From assembly GCA_026929865.2 (NCBI GenBank), contig CM049418.1:12096001-12160000 (forward strand): a stretch of DNA of 64,000 nucleotides, in the 5' to 3' direction. The notes under the pieces are model-generated. The model had not been told where the DNA came from. It saw nothing but the letters and a program-made list of their open reading frames with translations, and made no database searches. Numbering within the stretch: the first letter of the stretch is position 1; the number at the start of each line of letters is the position of its first letter. Source of the DNA: Hyperoplus lanceolatus. Taxonomy: Eukaryota; Chordata; Actinopteri; Uranoscopiformes; Ammodytidae. The position numbers and the translations under genes were made by a program. Below are positions 1 to 12,225 of this stretch, piece after piece.

Positions 1-807
1 AAGAAAAAAAAAGTATAAAAGTAGGAGAAGATTTCAACGGATATGTCTAATTTTTTTTTCCTTGGCTTTTAAAGAAAGCAGGATGGTGGGATTCCCCCTG
101 GCACTACAGAGAAGCTTGTTAGATTACAGGGACACATAAAAAGGCAGCGAGGATATTTCGGACAAATGTTCTTATAAAGTGTAGAACGTTGAGACTTACA
201 GTAGTTAGAAATAATGGCCCTGGCAGTAGTTTGCCAAATCACTTCAGCGAATGGTTTTGTCTACGCAGCAGAACCTTTGGATGATTGAAGGGGGAATGGA
301 AGAGGATTGTCAGGGTATCACAACAAGTTAATACACCCCCTACCCTACAGCAACCATAATCATTAAGGCTGCTAAACATTTGTCTGGCTGTTTTTTTTTC
401 CTTCTTATCAAATCAACCACTAGGAAGAATTAACTTGAGCCAAAAGCAGCGATATAGTACAATATTTAGCCAACGGCAACAAAGCAAACAAAGCCTTGGA
501 AAGACTAATCAAAGTTTGCGCTTGAAGTTGTACAGTCAATTTATCTGACTGTGTGTTGAGGTTGTGCCCTACTTGAAAGTAATTCCTCCTTTAGCATTGA
601 TGGTTGATGGATGTGCAGCATGTGGTCTTTAAATCATTTGATTGACTGACATGTAATATTGTGTTGTGGTAGGCAGTTTGGTTTTATGGAGACATTTTAA
701 TCCAAACCAAGTGAAGCATACATCTCCTCGTGCACAAAAAGCACTTGGAAAATAACTGTTTAAATGTAATATATATTCAAGGGGCCATAACTACATTGCA
801 AAAGTAG
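1..807. other. Unannotated unique DNA
   Basis: No repeat boundary, splice-flanked open frame or RNA gene is recognisable. The stretch is A+T-rich with short homopolymer runs only. Confidence 0.5.
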
Positions 808-822
808 ACACACACACGCACA

Positions 823-901
<79 letters not shown>
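808..901. repeat. (CA)n microsatellite
   Basis: A CA dinucleotide tract, slightly interrupted at its left end by CG and GA steps and pure from about 824 to 901. The cysteine/valine open frame on the minus strand here is only the translation of the repeat. Tracts like this are very common in teleost genomes and usually vary in length between individuals. Confidence 0.97.
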
Positions 902-902
<1 letters not shown>

Positions 903-3900
903 GGTGTGAAAGCTATTTGTCTTCACTGCACCTTTTCTCTGATAATGCCCCCTTTCATGTCTTAACCAAACAGCCCTGCAAGCAAAAATAAACTCAAGTG
1001 CCAAGGTGAGCAGACATGCTGTAGTTACAGCTTAACAGCGCAATGCAAATAAGCTTTCACACAATAACAGACGACCCACATCTCCATGCCAGGTAGCCCA
1101 GATTCAATATCGTAGGACAAGGAGTGCAGCGTCCCCAGGCCCTTCTTTTAAAGTGGCCCATAAATCAAGAACCCTGTTGAGAGCCAGTCTCTGTGGGTCT
1201 GGTCCAGCAGGGGGGAAATAGAGCCACACTCTGGCTGGGAAATAGCCACACCAGTAACCCCCTCAGCTATAACGCAAAGGATGTCTTTGCAACATCAAAT
1301 TATTACCATTATTAGCAAAACTGGGGGTTTGATTTTTACTGGAATTGTTATAGTGAATGAATACAGTAGATGCTGCTAAGGCTCAGGGTGTTGTTGTTGC
1401 CATGCTTGTAACTGACCTGGACCAAACAGTATGAACTTATTAATATCAGGTGTTATAGGTCAAAGCTCTCCTAGTGTAGTAAGGGGTGCTACAAAAGGGG
1501 GGCAATCATAGGAAGGGATTTTAAAGTCAGATGTGTGATTTTAACAAAGGTGGTGTATGTGATCATTGGGACCACTACACTATACAGTGCATGCGTTTTA
1601 CACATTTTACACTGTGTCTGATGTACACCACCAAAACAATCTTGTTCTAGAGGCAGGTTAGAATATATGTAAACAGTGAGCTGCTAATGAAGCGCTACAT
1701 AGTGGGGTTGTTCTGTTTAAGGTCTTGCCTCATCGAAGTGGACATTTGAGCCAAACACTGTCAGGTTTCTCTTCTCTTATGCAGTAAGCTTGGAAATGGA
1801 TTAGCTTGCACAATAACGTAGTCCGGGTCTCCTTTTTACCCCCCCCGTGTTTGTGACTTTATTTTCTTTTTCTATAGCAGCACCGACGTATGGAATGTCA
1901 CAACAGCCTTCATGAATGAGTAAGCACAGATCTGATGCAGATAGGAGGGGAAATGGAAGGAAAATTGCTCATTTTGCTTCCCCTAGCTAGCACTTTCCAT
2001 GCTCTATCCACATCTCTCAAAATGCCATCTAAAAACACATCGGCTTCATCTTTGTAGGCTGAATGAGCCTCAGAGGATCACCCCCAAGACATGGCCCCTT
2101 GACAATAAGACTGGGAAGAAAGGATGAATTTTCCCCTCTTGCTTATAGCAATGGGCTTCTCATTGTACCGCTGATTAAAAATGTGAAAAGATCATTTCAA
2201 ACGTCACTTGCCCTTGGCAAAGAAAAATACTGTGTATTGAGGTAATTGATAATGCCTCAGAAGGCCGTTTCTTCACAAGAAGTGCAACACAAGTATTGTA
2301 TTACCCATGTTGTCATTATAGCTGTGTTACAATTGACCAGCACAACTTAAGCTTCGGGGCATGTTACACTGTGGCTTACTCAGAATGCCTTTATTTTCTG
2401 CTGTAATAAAGGGGGAAATAAAGCGCTTTTAAATTGCATTTGATTCTAGTCAACTTTATTTTTTTGAGCAATGTAAAAGACAATCAGAAATGATGCCATT
2501 ACTATCCTTTTATTGTGATAATACACATGGTTCTGTTAGGAAAGCCATTTCATGCAGAAAGTAAATAAAGCTAGCAGAGCAGCGGCAGACTATAGACTGT
2601 ATTTTTCCATACAGCCGTCTCTCATCAGCTGTGAAAAAAATGGAGGAAAAAAAATGGAGAAGAAAAAGCGGGTCAAGCGTAAAATATGGCAAGCAAAGTT
2701 CAGCTAACATAGCACTACTAGTACAGTACAAACATATGCTATTCAATCATAAAGAAATGTTAGGCAGTGTGTCAGCTGTTTTCTTCACTGCAAGATGCAG
2801 CTGTGACCCGGGCAATGGAGAGAATATCACCAAACTAGCATTGACGATGGCTAAAGAGATGTTGCCCTATAAGGTTATTCAGTTGATTGCACTAGAGTAA
2901 TGAGCCACGGACTGAGCATTAGGCTATGTGAGCTTAATTAGACCTATTTCTGGTAAATTGGTGAGTGTATTACTATTATGTTTTAATTCATTATTATTAT
3001 ATTATTTATTATAAGTAATTATTCTTATATTATTTATTATTATAATATTTTATAGGCCTACACCTGCTGTTTAATGTGAAATAAATTGGGACCGGCCTAT
3101 TTAACAACTTCTTTCTTATTTTATTGAATCACACATGTTCTTAAGCCAAATATGCAGCAAGCTACTGCTTTAAAGAAATGCAGTAAACTGAAAACACTTC
3201 TTCACCTGAAAATGCATAGATTAATGGAAGTTTTGCCATTCTTAGTAGTCAAGATTTTACTTTGTATGGGTGAGGTGATTCCCCGACATATTGTAATCTG
3301 CCTGATCTACCATACTTGTCAATTCATGACATGATGGCTTCAACAAAAATAAATAGCTTTGAATCAGATCAATGCCAATAGACTGCAATAGAAAATGGAA
3401 CAAGGCATGGGGAAAGGGGAATCTCATCTTCACGGGAATTGGATTTTCAAAAGATTTAACTGAGTGTGTCTGCTATGCATGTAGACCACAGCTTCTAATA
3501 CTCAGATTTCACAACAGTCAATAAGTCTGAACAGCAGTGCAAAGCTGGAATAGAAGGAGCTGGAGCTAACAATGTTTGTGCACATACAAATGGTCCCACA
3601 CACATAACAGACAAGCTGGAGAATCTTTCAGTATTTCCATTACCCTTTGAGGCTTGTTAATGTATTGTAATTGCAACTATTGAGGTGACCCCCTCTCAAC
3701 TTCCCCTACAATAATCTTCCTCACAAATCCTCATCAATTGCTCCAATCACTCCTCACACCGAGCCAATATTCCAGAGCGAGACAACCCTTATTTCCTACC
3801 GTATTAATGAACCCTTTCATTACCAAGCCCTTGACAAGCCGTCCCTTGATTGCAAAGCCGTGATAGCTCCTTGATGATTAAAAGAATCAATCAAGAAAGG

Positions 3901-5085
3901 GAGAAAAAAAGCTAGCAATGTCCTCAGATCCATCTGTCTAGAATATAAAGCTTACAGTAAAGATGAACAGAGTCAACGCTAGAAAAAATGCCTGTCATAA
4001 TTATTTTTCTTTTTTTAGCAGCGTATGTACAAGATGAGTGAGCTACGCCTCACTCAGGTAATAGGAAAATACAATTATGATGAAAACACCACAAACAACA
4101 AGTAACTTTTAGTGCTGAGGTGCAAATGTTGTAAAGTGATCTCTTCAGCTTTGTTCAGCTGTGCTAAAGAATTCAAAATTATTTCAATCATTTGGAATAA
4201 TCTGCCAATGAAACAAAACGTTTATTGGTGCATTTACCTGCGCTTTAATCCTCAACCTAGTTCATCAGGGAGTAGAGGAGGAATTCAATGCCGCTGGGTA
4301 AACTTGACCAGAATAAAAAAGCGCCAAGGCTGGATGACATAATCTCTGTCTAAATCAATTTCTGTGTGAGAGCACTTGAATCAGCTCAATATGTAGCTCC
4401 AGGGCTTCTGTTAAGTGGCCACTGCCACTTACCTATTCATTCATGTGCTGCTGGTTGCTCCTGTGGCAAGCTTGACCCAAGATGTTGGAAATGAATCCAG
4501 ATGTTAAAAAGGTTACATCATAACCCAGGAAGATACCACCTAAAGCAGAACGTGTCAAGACCAAATTGGAGTGGAACGATTTAGAGCCAAGCATGATGGA
4601 AGTATATTGGATGAGTTGAGATAGGGAGCAAATGTTAATGTTGACACAATTAGAAAATCATACGGGATTGATGGGCTGCTGCTGAATGTAAGATGGCAGT
4701 GCTTGTAGGCCTAGGCTTAGAGGAGGTGATGGTTTGAAATAGATTTAGAAAAATATGAGAAAATGTTATCAAGCAGTCACTGCTCGATACAATGTTGACA
4801 TGCAACTTGCGAGGCTACAGTGCCTTTTATAACTAATCTGTTTTCTTTTTTAAGCCAACATGTTTCTTAACTTAAATCAGAATCCATTCCTCATTCCACT
4901 GTCTGGTCAGAGCAAGAGTGAAGCTCTAACATCCATCTGGACAATCATAGACCATCAACCATCAAAGCAGGGGAGAGGAGAGGAAATACTAGCAAATGCT
5001 GAGGAGAGTCACAGGGAGCTGACTCGCCAAGCAATCACTCAGCAGAAATAATTTGAAATAACTAAGCCCGGCTCATCGCTTCCCC
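902..5085. other. Unannotated intergenic or intronic DNA
   Basis: No gene or transposon is recognised. An A+T-only stretch of TTATTA-type simple sequence lies at about 2985-3052. The part at about 3680-3920 is complex, free of simple repeats and has several ATTA/TGATTA words, so it could be a conserved noncoding element, but a single sequence cannot show that. Open frames of 60-90 codons here show no family signature. Confidence 0.4.
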
Positions 5086-5185
5086 AGTCTCGTGCACGCG
5101 CGCGCACACACATTCGCATGCACTCACCCACACACGCACGCAATCACGCATGCACAAGCGCACATACACGAACACACACACATAC
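5086..5185. repeat. Cryptic CA/CG-rich simple sequence
   Basis: An alternating purine-pyrimidine stretch of CACA, CGCG and CATA steps, such as GCACGCGCGCGCACACACA. It is an imperfect, decayed microsatellite with Z-DNA-forming potential. The two opposed open frames here are translations of low-complexity sequence. Confidence 0.8.
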
Positions 5186-5619
5186 TGCTGGCACACTGGG
5201 ACAACAAACAAATGCGCACAGGTAACGTCGAGAAAACAATGCGTAAAATGAACAGTTCGTATTCCCACTGTTTGGATAATTAGGTTCTACTAAAGAATAG
5301 AGAAGACTTCAGCAGTCACTGTCGTACTGCAGCCATGAATACTTCCACTGAGGGGGCTCCGTCCGCAACTACAGCAAAAAAAGAGCAACTGAAATAAAAA
5401 AAAAACACGTTCGTTCCAAATGCGCATCTAAGTGCCGCATATTAGGAGATCATTTCTAAAAGCGCGTGGATAAGTGTGCAAATCCGCGCACACGAATTGT
5501 CAGCGTACTCCAAATAAAGCGTTGGTGCCCTAAAACTGGTTTAAAAATACAAACCAAGGGCAGCATGAAAATTTAAACAACTTTGGAAACGTTGAGATGA
5601 AAAGATAAATGCAACTTAC

Positions 5620-5841
5620 CCACAAGCAGTTTCCAAATGATAGGGTACACTCTGCTCTCAGTTCTGATAGCCCCACACCATAACGGTGTATCAGATTCTG
5701 TTCTTGCCTACAGACTAAAGCAGTAACGTAAAGAAAAAGGAATCCCAGCTGTGAAATAGTCCACTTCTCCAGACACGCAACGGCTTTCCCAAAATTACAT
5801 ATTGCCAGCGATGACTGGCGCAAATCAGAGCACAAAAACAC
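5620..5841 (-). CDS. Candidate first coding exon with signal-peptide-like segment (hypothesis)
   Basis: I do not recognise this protein. On the minus strand an ATG at 5841 opens 74 codons. They run directly into a good 5' splice site, TGG followed by GTAAGT (GT at 5619-5618), leaving the exon in phase 0. Residues 29-44 (ISQLGFLFLYVTALVC) are hydrophobic and could be a signal peptide or membrane anchor. They are followed by a polar, Cys-containing part ending at FGNCLW. The exon lies in the most CpG-rich part of the window, as a vertebrate first exon often does. Against this, the hydrophobic stretch starts late for a signal peptide, no second exon is visible downstream to position 1, and an open frame plus a donor site can arise by chance. 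It could instead be a noncoding first exon. Confidence 0.22.
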
Positions 5842-6071
5842 CCAGAGCCGGTCACTTTGAAACAGCAGGAGAGGAGAAAACCAAGAAAATCATGACAGTA
5901 ATTAGAGGAATGGTCGACAGAATCGATAAAGGGCTATATCATAGGAGGCAATTAGTCTGATTATCCTATTAAATCAGTTGATAGGTCGCCCACAGCCACA
6001 CAGTCCCGCGTTAAACAGGACTACACGAGCGCACATTTCCAAAGTGATGTGCAGAAAAGGACACATCGAAT

Positions 6072-6076
<5 letters not shown>

Positions 6077-6111
<35 letters not shown>

Positions 6112-6112
6112 T
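6077..6112. repeat. (CT)n microsatellite
   Basis: A run of CT dinucleotides with one CC interruption near the right end. The Glu/Arg and Ser/Leu open frames on both strands here are its translations. Confidence 0.95.
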
Positions 6113-8643
6113 ATGTCGCGCGCGCGCCGTTTCAAAGCGAGAAGCGTTAAGTGCACATAAATGGACCAATACAATACCGGATATAAGTGGATTTGCCATC
6201 AAAATACATGCATACAGTTGTCCTCAAATCTTAATATACATTTAACAGGCAGCCTATCTTGATCCTATATGGTTACAACTTCACATCTGCGTACATCGGT
6301 GTATTTTCTTGCCAAATCTGTTCATATATCCGATTATTTGTTGACTTTTTGTAAATAGGGCTATTCTGAATACAAACGAATTTTTCTGGGCATCTTTTAT
6401 TTTGAAAAACACACGTAAGGCCGTGTTGCCTTATTCTGTCTGCCTTGACTCAAGTACCAGTACACTCCTTGTACGACGTGCGTTCCTCCGGAGTCTCCAT
6501 CCTCTACATAGCACTCTGACTGAACCCGTATACAACAAACGCAGATGAGAAAATCATCTTCCCTGTGCGCGGGGGTTTCGAGAAATAAATTCGCAATGTG
6601 GATCTAAGGCTACTTCAGGCTTATACAATAGAGCGCTGAACAGAGTAAGCTATGCGGGCAGACATGCAGTGCAGGGGAAGTTTGAGGACAGAGGCACTGC
6701 CGCCCAATGGAAATAAAATAAAAGGTCTGTAATGAGCGAAATACTCTCAACAAGCTTAACATGTCGCTTTAGTCAAAGCATATTATCAAATTATATATAA
6801 CTGCATACATGTGACTTACGAAAACAGAATTATATAGTTATTTTGTGATCATGAATCAAACATATTTCTCCAAATCTTCTTATGTCCAGCCCACTGAATA
6901 AGTAATAATCATACAACATGCATAATGACACATTTGCCTCTTTGGCATTACAGACATCAGTTTGTCAGTTGACCCAATTTTTCATTTTCAAAGTTAAATA
7001 AATCCCTCCTTTGTTTGATGGGAATTTAGTGTCACAAGTATATGATACATTTTGGGAAAAATATGACGGTAATAAAATAAGGCAGGTCAACCAAATCTCA
7101 TTTAATAGTATACGAAAACGTTTAGACCTGCACGAAGCTGGTCCCAATCAATGGTCTAGAATTACATATTTTAAGATCAATTAATAAAAGCATGGACTCT
7201 CAAATTACACCGACAAATAAGTATACTTAATTTTTATTTTTTTGAAGAGGAGTAACAATTGGCTTAGTTTTCCTTACTGTGGGGTATATCCACAAATGCA
7301 CTCATTCCATTGTAACAACATTAATCACCATATTTCTCCCCCTGTTCTACACATTAAGATCATAAGTGACCAGTTCACTGACAAGCCTACTAGTATTTAT
7401 GAGTAACCAAGGACTGCAGCCAACAGGCAAAAGACACAACCCTGAATCACTAAAGATGATGAATGGACAGTAAGGCCGCCTTCCTTTCTCCGTGAACAGG
7501 AAAGGTGTGATACAGATTAAGGAATGGTAGGTAGGCGGGCCTCTCTGTCAGCCGGCCAGGCCGTAAAAAAGGGACTCATCAGATTTCCTTCTCACTGGAC
7601 TTACCCTGTCAAGACTTTGGCCTCTGGTACAGCGCTCTGTGAGGCGAATTTCGATGAGGGGAGGGCTTTGAAAGGCAGAAAAACCACCCTCCTCGGACTG
7701 AAAATGTGCACTTGTGAGCTTCCTTTGTCGTATACGGACCCTGATGTGAATAGAGACTCCTTAATGAGCAAAGACATGGACAAACAGGCATTGATTCCCC
7801 CCTTCTATCTGAGGTTGTGGTTCGCAAATGGCCTCAACTCAACCAAGCAGTCAGTGTGCAACTTTGGGGACAACTGTAGTGAGGGTGGATTGCTTGCTGC
7901 CTTTTTCCTGCTCGTTTGGGTGTGAGCCTTGAAGAACAGTAGCATGAAGGATATTCCACTTGTGAGATTTCACATACACAAAATCGTTGACATATTTTTC
8001 ATCTTTCATGTGCTGTTATGAAATAAAATTCTCTACTTCCTCAATAGCTTATTTTGTATTTTTCAGTTAAGCTTCCTTAACTAAAAGATACATCAGCTCA
8101 AGGCTGGTTTCTAACATTCTTTAAAGCTGATCATTTAGGAATACATTTCAATGGTATGAAGCCTTATACTGTTTTAATAAAAATTACACATTTAGTGTTA
8201 AAGGAATTCTTATATTAAAAAACCCAAGTGTTTTTAATAAAGAGATCTGAGTCAAGGCAGGATTCAAAGCAGGTGAAGTTTTTACTTGCAAACAGCCGCA
8301 AGGGTTCAACATACGTCACAAGTGTGGCATCATGATTGAGACAACGAAATGAACAGTGTACAGAGATTATATGCAAGAAAAAGGTGTATGCGAACCAAAC
8401 TAGGTTTGTGTGTCCAGGACATTGAGTCAAAACAGATGTTGCAATTCATACAATGTCCTCGAGTTTCTTGCAAGATGAGCTAGATGAGTTTTAATTGCGC
8501 AGAGGTTCTTATCTGAGAACGGAATGTGGGAGTCTCTCTACCCCTTTCTGCAAGGACATTCACAGTACCTCTCTTGTGAGGTCAAACAAAGTACATAGGA
8601 AAACAGTAGATGAATGTTTTACAGTACAATGTTATAATATATA
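6113..8643. other. Unannotated DNA
   Basis: No family is recognised. The longest open frame, 133 codons on the plus strand at 7524-7925, has no conserved motif or signal peptide and is crossed by open frames on the other strand, so I do not call it a gene. Confidence 0.4.
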
Positions 8644-8646
8644 TAA

Positions 8647-9602
8647 TGGCGCTTTTCCACCGCATGGTATCAGCTCGACTCGACTCGACTCAACTCGCAT
8701 TTTTGGCGTTTCCACCGCATTTTCATGGTACCTGGTAGCGGCTGCTTTTTTGGTATCACCTCGCTCTAGGTTCCAAGCGAGCTGAGCCGATGCTAAAAGG
8801 TGACGTCGGCAGACGGCCGGCCACTGATTGGCCAGAGACTATTGTCTGGCCAATCAGTGGCTTCATTCTGTTGTTTATTCTCCCCAACTCTCCGGGACTT
8901 TTGAGTGTTACGCCGCGTGCAGCCTTCTCTGGCTCTCTTTCATTTGATTTGCATCACAGATCCAAATTTATTTTCCATATATTCGCTAAGCTCACCCAGT
9001 GTTGGTTGTTGGGGAAGTTACTTTTAGCATATGAGAGGAGACATGTAGGGCAGCTAGCAGCTAGGCTAAATAGTAGCCAGCTGGGACAGACATGATAGCG
9101 AGCGATTACATTGCAAGCCTCGGACTTAACTGATTACCTCAATAAAATATTCAGGCTGAGACACGGCTTGCATTTGAAAACACGTATTCTGAAACAAGCA
9201 CTAAACAGTCAACTTTATCATGCCCGTGTTTACGTGCATAGGGGTGTACGTGACACATCCCTACAGCTGACTGTGTGGCAGAGTCACACATCGGGACAAC
9301 AACCATCCCTTTTAATGGCCCGTGGCAATATTCTTCTACTTCTTTTAGCAAACAGATACAAGGGGGGTATTTCTTAAACATTTTTCATCCGTGTTTTTGG
9401 CGGTTGGTTCAGTTAATAGTGCAACAACTGCTCGTAATTTCTGCTTTGCTACTTTGCTCCGGAGTAGGCTTTCAGCCCCTTACGACGACCCCGCCCACGT
9501 TCAGCAGGTACTATTTGCGGTGGAAAACGACCCGTGCTGCTACCAAACCAAGTTGAGTCGAGTCGAGTCGAGTCGAGCTACATGTGCGGTGGAAAAGCGC
9601 CT
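8647..9602. mobile_element. Non-autonomous Harbinger-like DNA transposon (MITE), 956 bp
   Basis: The left end reads GGCGCTTTTCCACCGCA and the right end is its reverse complement, so the terminal inverted repeats match perfectly for 17 bases. The flanks carry a TAA target duplication (8644-8646 and 9603-9605), typical of the PIF/Harbinger superfamily. Just inside each end is a short array of a 5-bp motif, CGACT-type on the left (about 8673-8692) and GAGTC-type on the right (about 9553-9577), so the subterminal repeats are also inverted. The interior encodes no transposase; its open frames of 70-100 codons have no family motif. It was presumably mobilised by an element elsewhere. The intact TIRs and target duplication suggest a fairly young insertion. 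Confidence 0.88.
8821..8860. repeat. Perfect 16-bp inverted repeat (palindrome) inside the MITE
   Basis: The arms CCACTGATTGGCCAGA and TCTGGCCAATCAGTGG are exact reverse complements separated by 8 bases. Each arm contains an ATTGG/CCAAT core and a TGGCCA palindrome. The pair can form a strong hairpin in single-stranded DNA or RNA. It is internal to the transposon and is not its terminal repeat. Confidence 0.95.
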
Positions 9603-9605
9603 TAA

Positions 9606-10810
9606 GTAACAAAGTTTCGTTAACATTTAGTGATGTAATGTGTGGAAAAGATGTCATGTATTCTAACATATATTCTGTATTCACATTTAAGGTTCAACTT
9701 GGTCTGTGAAAATAGCTTGGGGAATCTTTGAAAGATACATTTGAACCATTCATTTACCGTCAAGTTTTTCTTGGGATGACTTTTTCGAATCAAAAAAAGT
9801 AGATCCTCAACTTTACTTGAAGTCAAACCTTTGGAATAAATAAATACAATTCAACTGTATCTGCAACAAACAACAAAGCTGTGAAGCTCAGTCAGATCTT
9901 GAAGCAGAATATCTTAAAAGGACAAACAGCAGCTGCCAGTTACATAAATGTCTTCAAATTGTGTGTGACGGTGTTCTTCCAGGACTGACAGAAAGATGAG
10001 AAGTGTCCTCAAAGCATCTTTGACGACTCAATCGAATACTTAACCAGAGGTTGGGCTTTTCAAAACAACCGGAAGATGAAGGTTGATTGCACTGAAAGAA
10101 ATTGCCATCTGCAAAAGTCATGGACACCAGCCAATCCCAGGTCCTTATAATGTAGGTATGGTGGCTTCTAACTGATATACACTGTATATACTGCGTTAAA
10201 TGGTCGAATACTTTTAATGACAAAAAAAAAATGCTCACTGTTTACGTGAGTGTAAGGGGACACAAGAGCTCTGGTCGTATCTGGTTCGGGTCTAGCAGAA
10301 AAATACAATACAAAAAATAGTGTGGGTATGGTTAGCCTTATCATACCTCAGCATTGTTAAGGAAAAAAAAGTTGAATCTATGACATCCAAATAGTGTGTA
10401 CAACAACCCACTCACCACTGTGGAGTTTGTATTGGTTATTATACTAGTAGCTGAGTTGTCACACTTGATAATGGCAGCTGTTAAATATAGAGGAAGTGTC
10501 AAGCTATTTAATTTATGTTGCTTAGGAATTTTTGTTGCATCTGCCACAGCGTTAATGGACTAATTATTTATAGTTTAATTATTAAATCATTATTTTTTTG
10601 CATAATTGCATGACATTTGTCTTTCTGGTTAATTCTAGGAATGAAGTTGTACCCACAGGCTGCAATATGATGTCTGTAAAAATGTAATTTATTGTTGGTT
10701 TGAAAATCAGGGCTCCATAGGGGGATGATGTTCCACTAGTCTATATCTTGACATTTAATGCAATTTGGTTTTAGCCTAAAGATGTTCTTTTATTTAACAG
10801 CAGTAGCATA
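9606..10810. other. Unannotated DNA
   Basis: A+T-rich unique sequence. Minus-strand open frames at 9954-10238 and 10341-10547 carry no recognisable motif. Confidence 0.4.
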
Positions 10811-11923
10811 TAGGGGAAGGTGGGGTGATTTGTGCAACTTTTTACTCAAAGTGATTTTAAAGTGAGGCCTTGACAGTTATGTCTCCAACTCAAATATGTA
10901 CATATATTTCAGGATGTTGTGCATCCCTGGCAATAAAAACTTTGGATCTGGAATAAACTGTTTAAGAAATATAGCTTTCGGAAAAAAAGTTGTCTTGTCG
11001 CACAAATCACCCCAGTGCGTCATTGTGTCACAATGACAAAGTCACCATCATCATCTTTCTGGCCATCTGAACTCTCATCAGTGGTGTCGTTAAGTGGAAT
11101 TGAGATGTCACTCTCTCCTGAGCTACTGTAGACTATCACTTTCTTTTGGTGACCAGCGTATACAGCCATGCCACTGGCACAACTCTCAGAAATGTACTTT
11201 GCACTAGTTGCTCCGTGCTTGTGGAACCAACTGCCACCTGACAAATGTGATTCCCCCTACATTTCTGCCTTTAAATCAAGGCTCAAAACCCATATGTACA
11301 CCCTGGTGTTTCCTCCCCCATTAACCTCTGCACTACTTACTTACCTCTGCACTACTATCTGTGTTTATGTGGATGTATGGGCTTTACGTCTTTTATTTTG
11401 GTTATTGTTATTTTACCTTCATTGTTTACCTACTGAATGCACTATGTACAGCACTTTGGACAGTGCAAACTGTCATAAATGTGCTTTTATAAATACATTT
11501 TACTTACTTACTTACTTATAACTCACCCAGGCCCTTGCGCACAAATCACCCCATCCCCAGAATTTTGGATAATAGGCATGATGCAGCAATTTAGGGTTGA
11601 CATTGTGCTAACTATATAGACTCAAAGTGTAGCATACCAAAGCACTAAAACATGTGTCAAATGTTTTCAAACGTGTCTATAATTGTTCAGACACAATAAT
11701 CAAAAAACCTTGATCATGGAAATTTTACTTTGAAAGGCAAAACACAGTTTTTTGAGCTTAAATGTGCTTATATCTTATTCCTTGTGTCTCCCTTCTTTAC
11801 AGGATGAGTCAAATGGATGGCTCTTCTTAAATATGTGGTCACATTTCCAATTTCTTCCACGGTTTTCTAGAAACAAGGGGTTTTGCAACTTCCAAAATGC
11901 ACAAATCACCCCACCTTCCCCTA
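10811..11923. mobile_element. DNA transposon with perfect 26-bp TIRs, invaded by a LINE
   Basis: Positions 10811-10836 are the exact reverse complement of 11898-11923. The outer end reads TAGGGGAAGGTGGGG. If the outermost TA is the target duplication, the element proper starts at GGGGAAGG, which would suit a Tc1/mariner/pogo-type insertion, but the superfamily is not proven. The inner TIR motif GCACAAATCACCCCA recurs in the same orientation at 11000-11014 and 11539-11553 as well as in the right TIR (11899-11913). An L2-like LINE tail occupies about 11197-11519. Between them, on the minus strand (about 11020-11168), an open frame ends in an acidic tail (TTDESSDGQKDDDGDFVIVT then stop) and could be the last codons of a lost transposase. 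Confidence 0.8.
11197..11519 (+). pseudogene. 5'-truncated L2-like LINE, reverse transcriptase C-terminus and 3' tail
   Basis: The plus-strand translation contains FALVAPCLWNQLPP, then AFKSRLKTHMY. This is the motif pair seen at the C-terminal end of L2/Rex-type LINE ORF2 proteins (usually PxLWNxLP, then FKxxLKTHLF). Downstream is a typical 3' UTR (ATGTACAGCACTTTGGACAG, then a TTTATAAATA stretch) ending in a short (CTTA)n tail at 11501-11519. All reverse transcriptase and endonuclease motifs are missing, as in a 5'-truncated retrotransposition. It is a separate copy from the L2-like fragment at 59.3 kb and has a different tail repeat. The exact 5' break lies somewhere between 11165 and 11200. 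Confidence 0.78.
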
Positions 11924-12225
11924 CCATCATTTAACCTTTTCACTTTTACAAATGAAACACGCTTAAGTTTACGAGTATATTTGAAATTACCACATTTGAA
12001 CAAAGTTATTTTTATAATATATAATATATATTTTCATTGGTCAGTTAGCAACAACATGGCTGTTTTTCAAGATATTTAGTCACAACCTTAATAATGGTTT
12101 AACTGGTTTTCAGAGACCAAATGTAGGGTTAATAAATCACTTGAGGAAACCTTGTAGCCCATCCCTAATTACTGCCTACCAAACAAAGAGTACCAACAGG
12201 ACCAGGAAGAAAACAGCTCAACATT

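Noticed and set aside
777..1004. Open frames across CA, CT and TTTG tracts (also at 5062, 5974, 56455-56823 and 58179-58567)
   Set aside because: They are translations of simple repeats with strongly biased residues.
7524..7925. 133-codon plus-strand open frame
   Set aside because: No domain, signal peptide or splice context; competing frames exist on the other strand. Length is within chance expectation for 64 kb.
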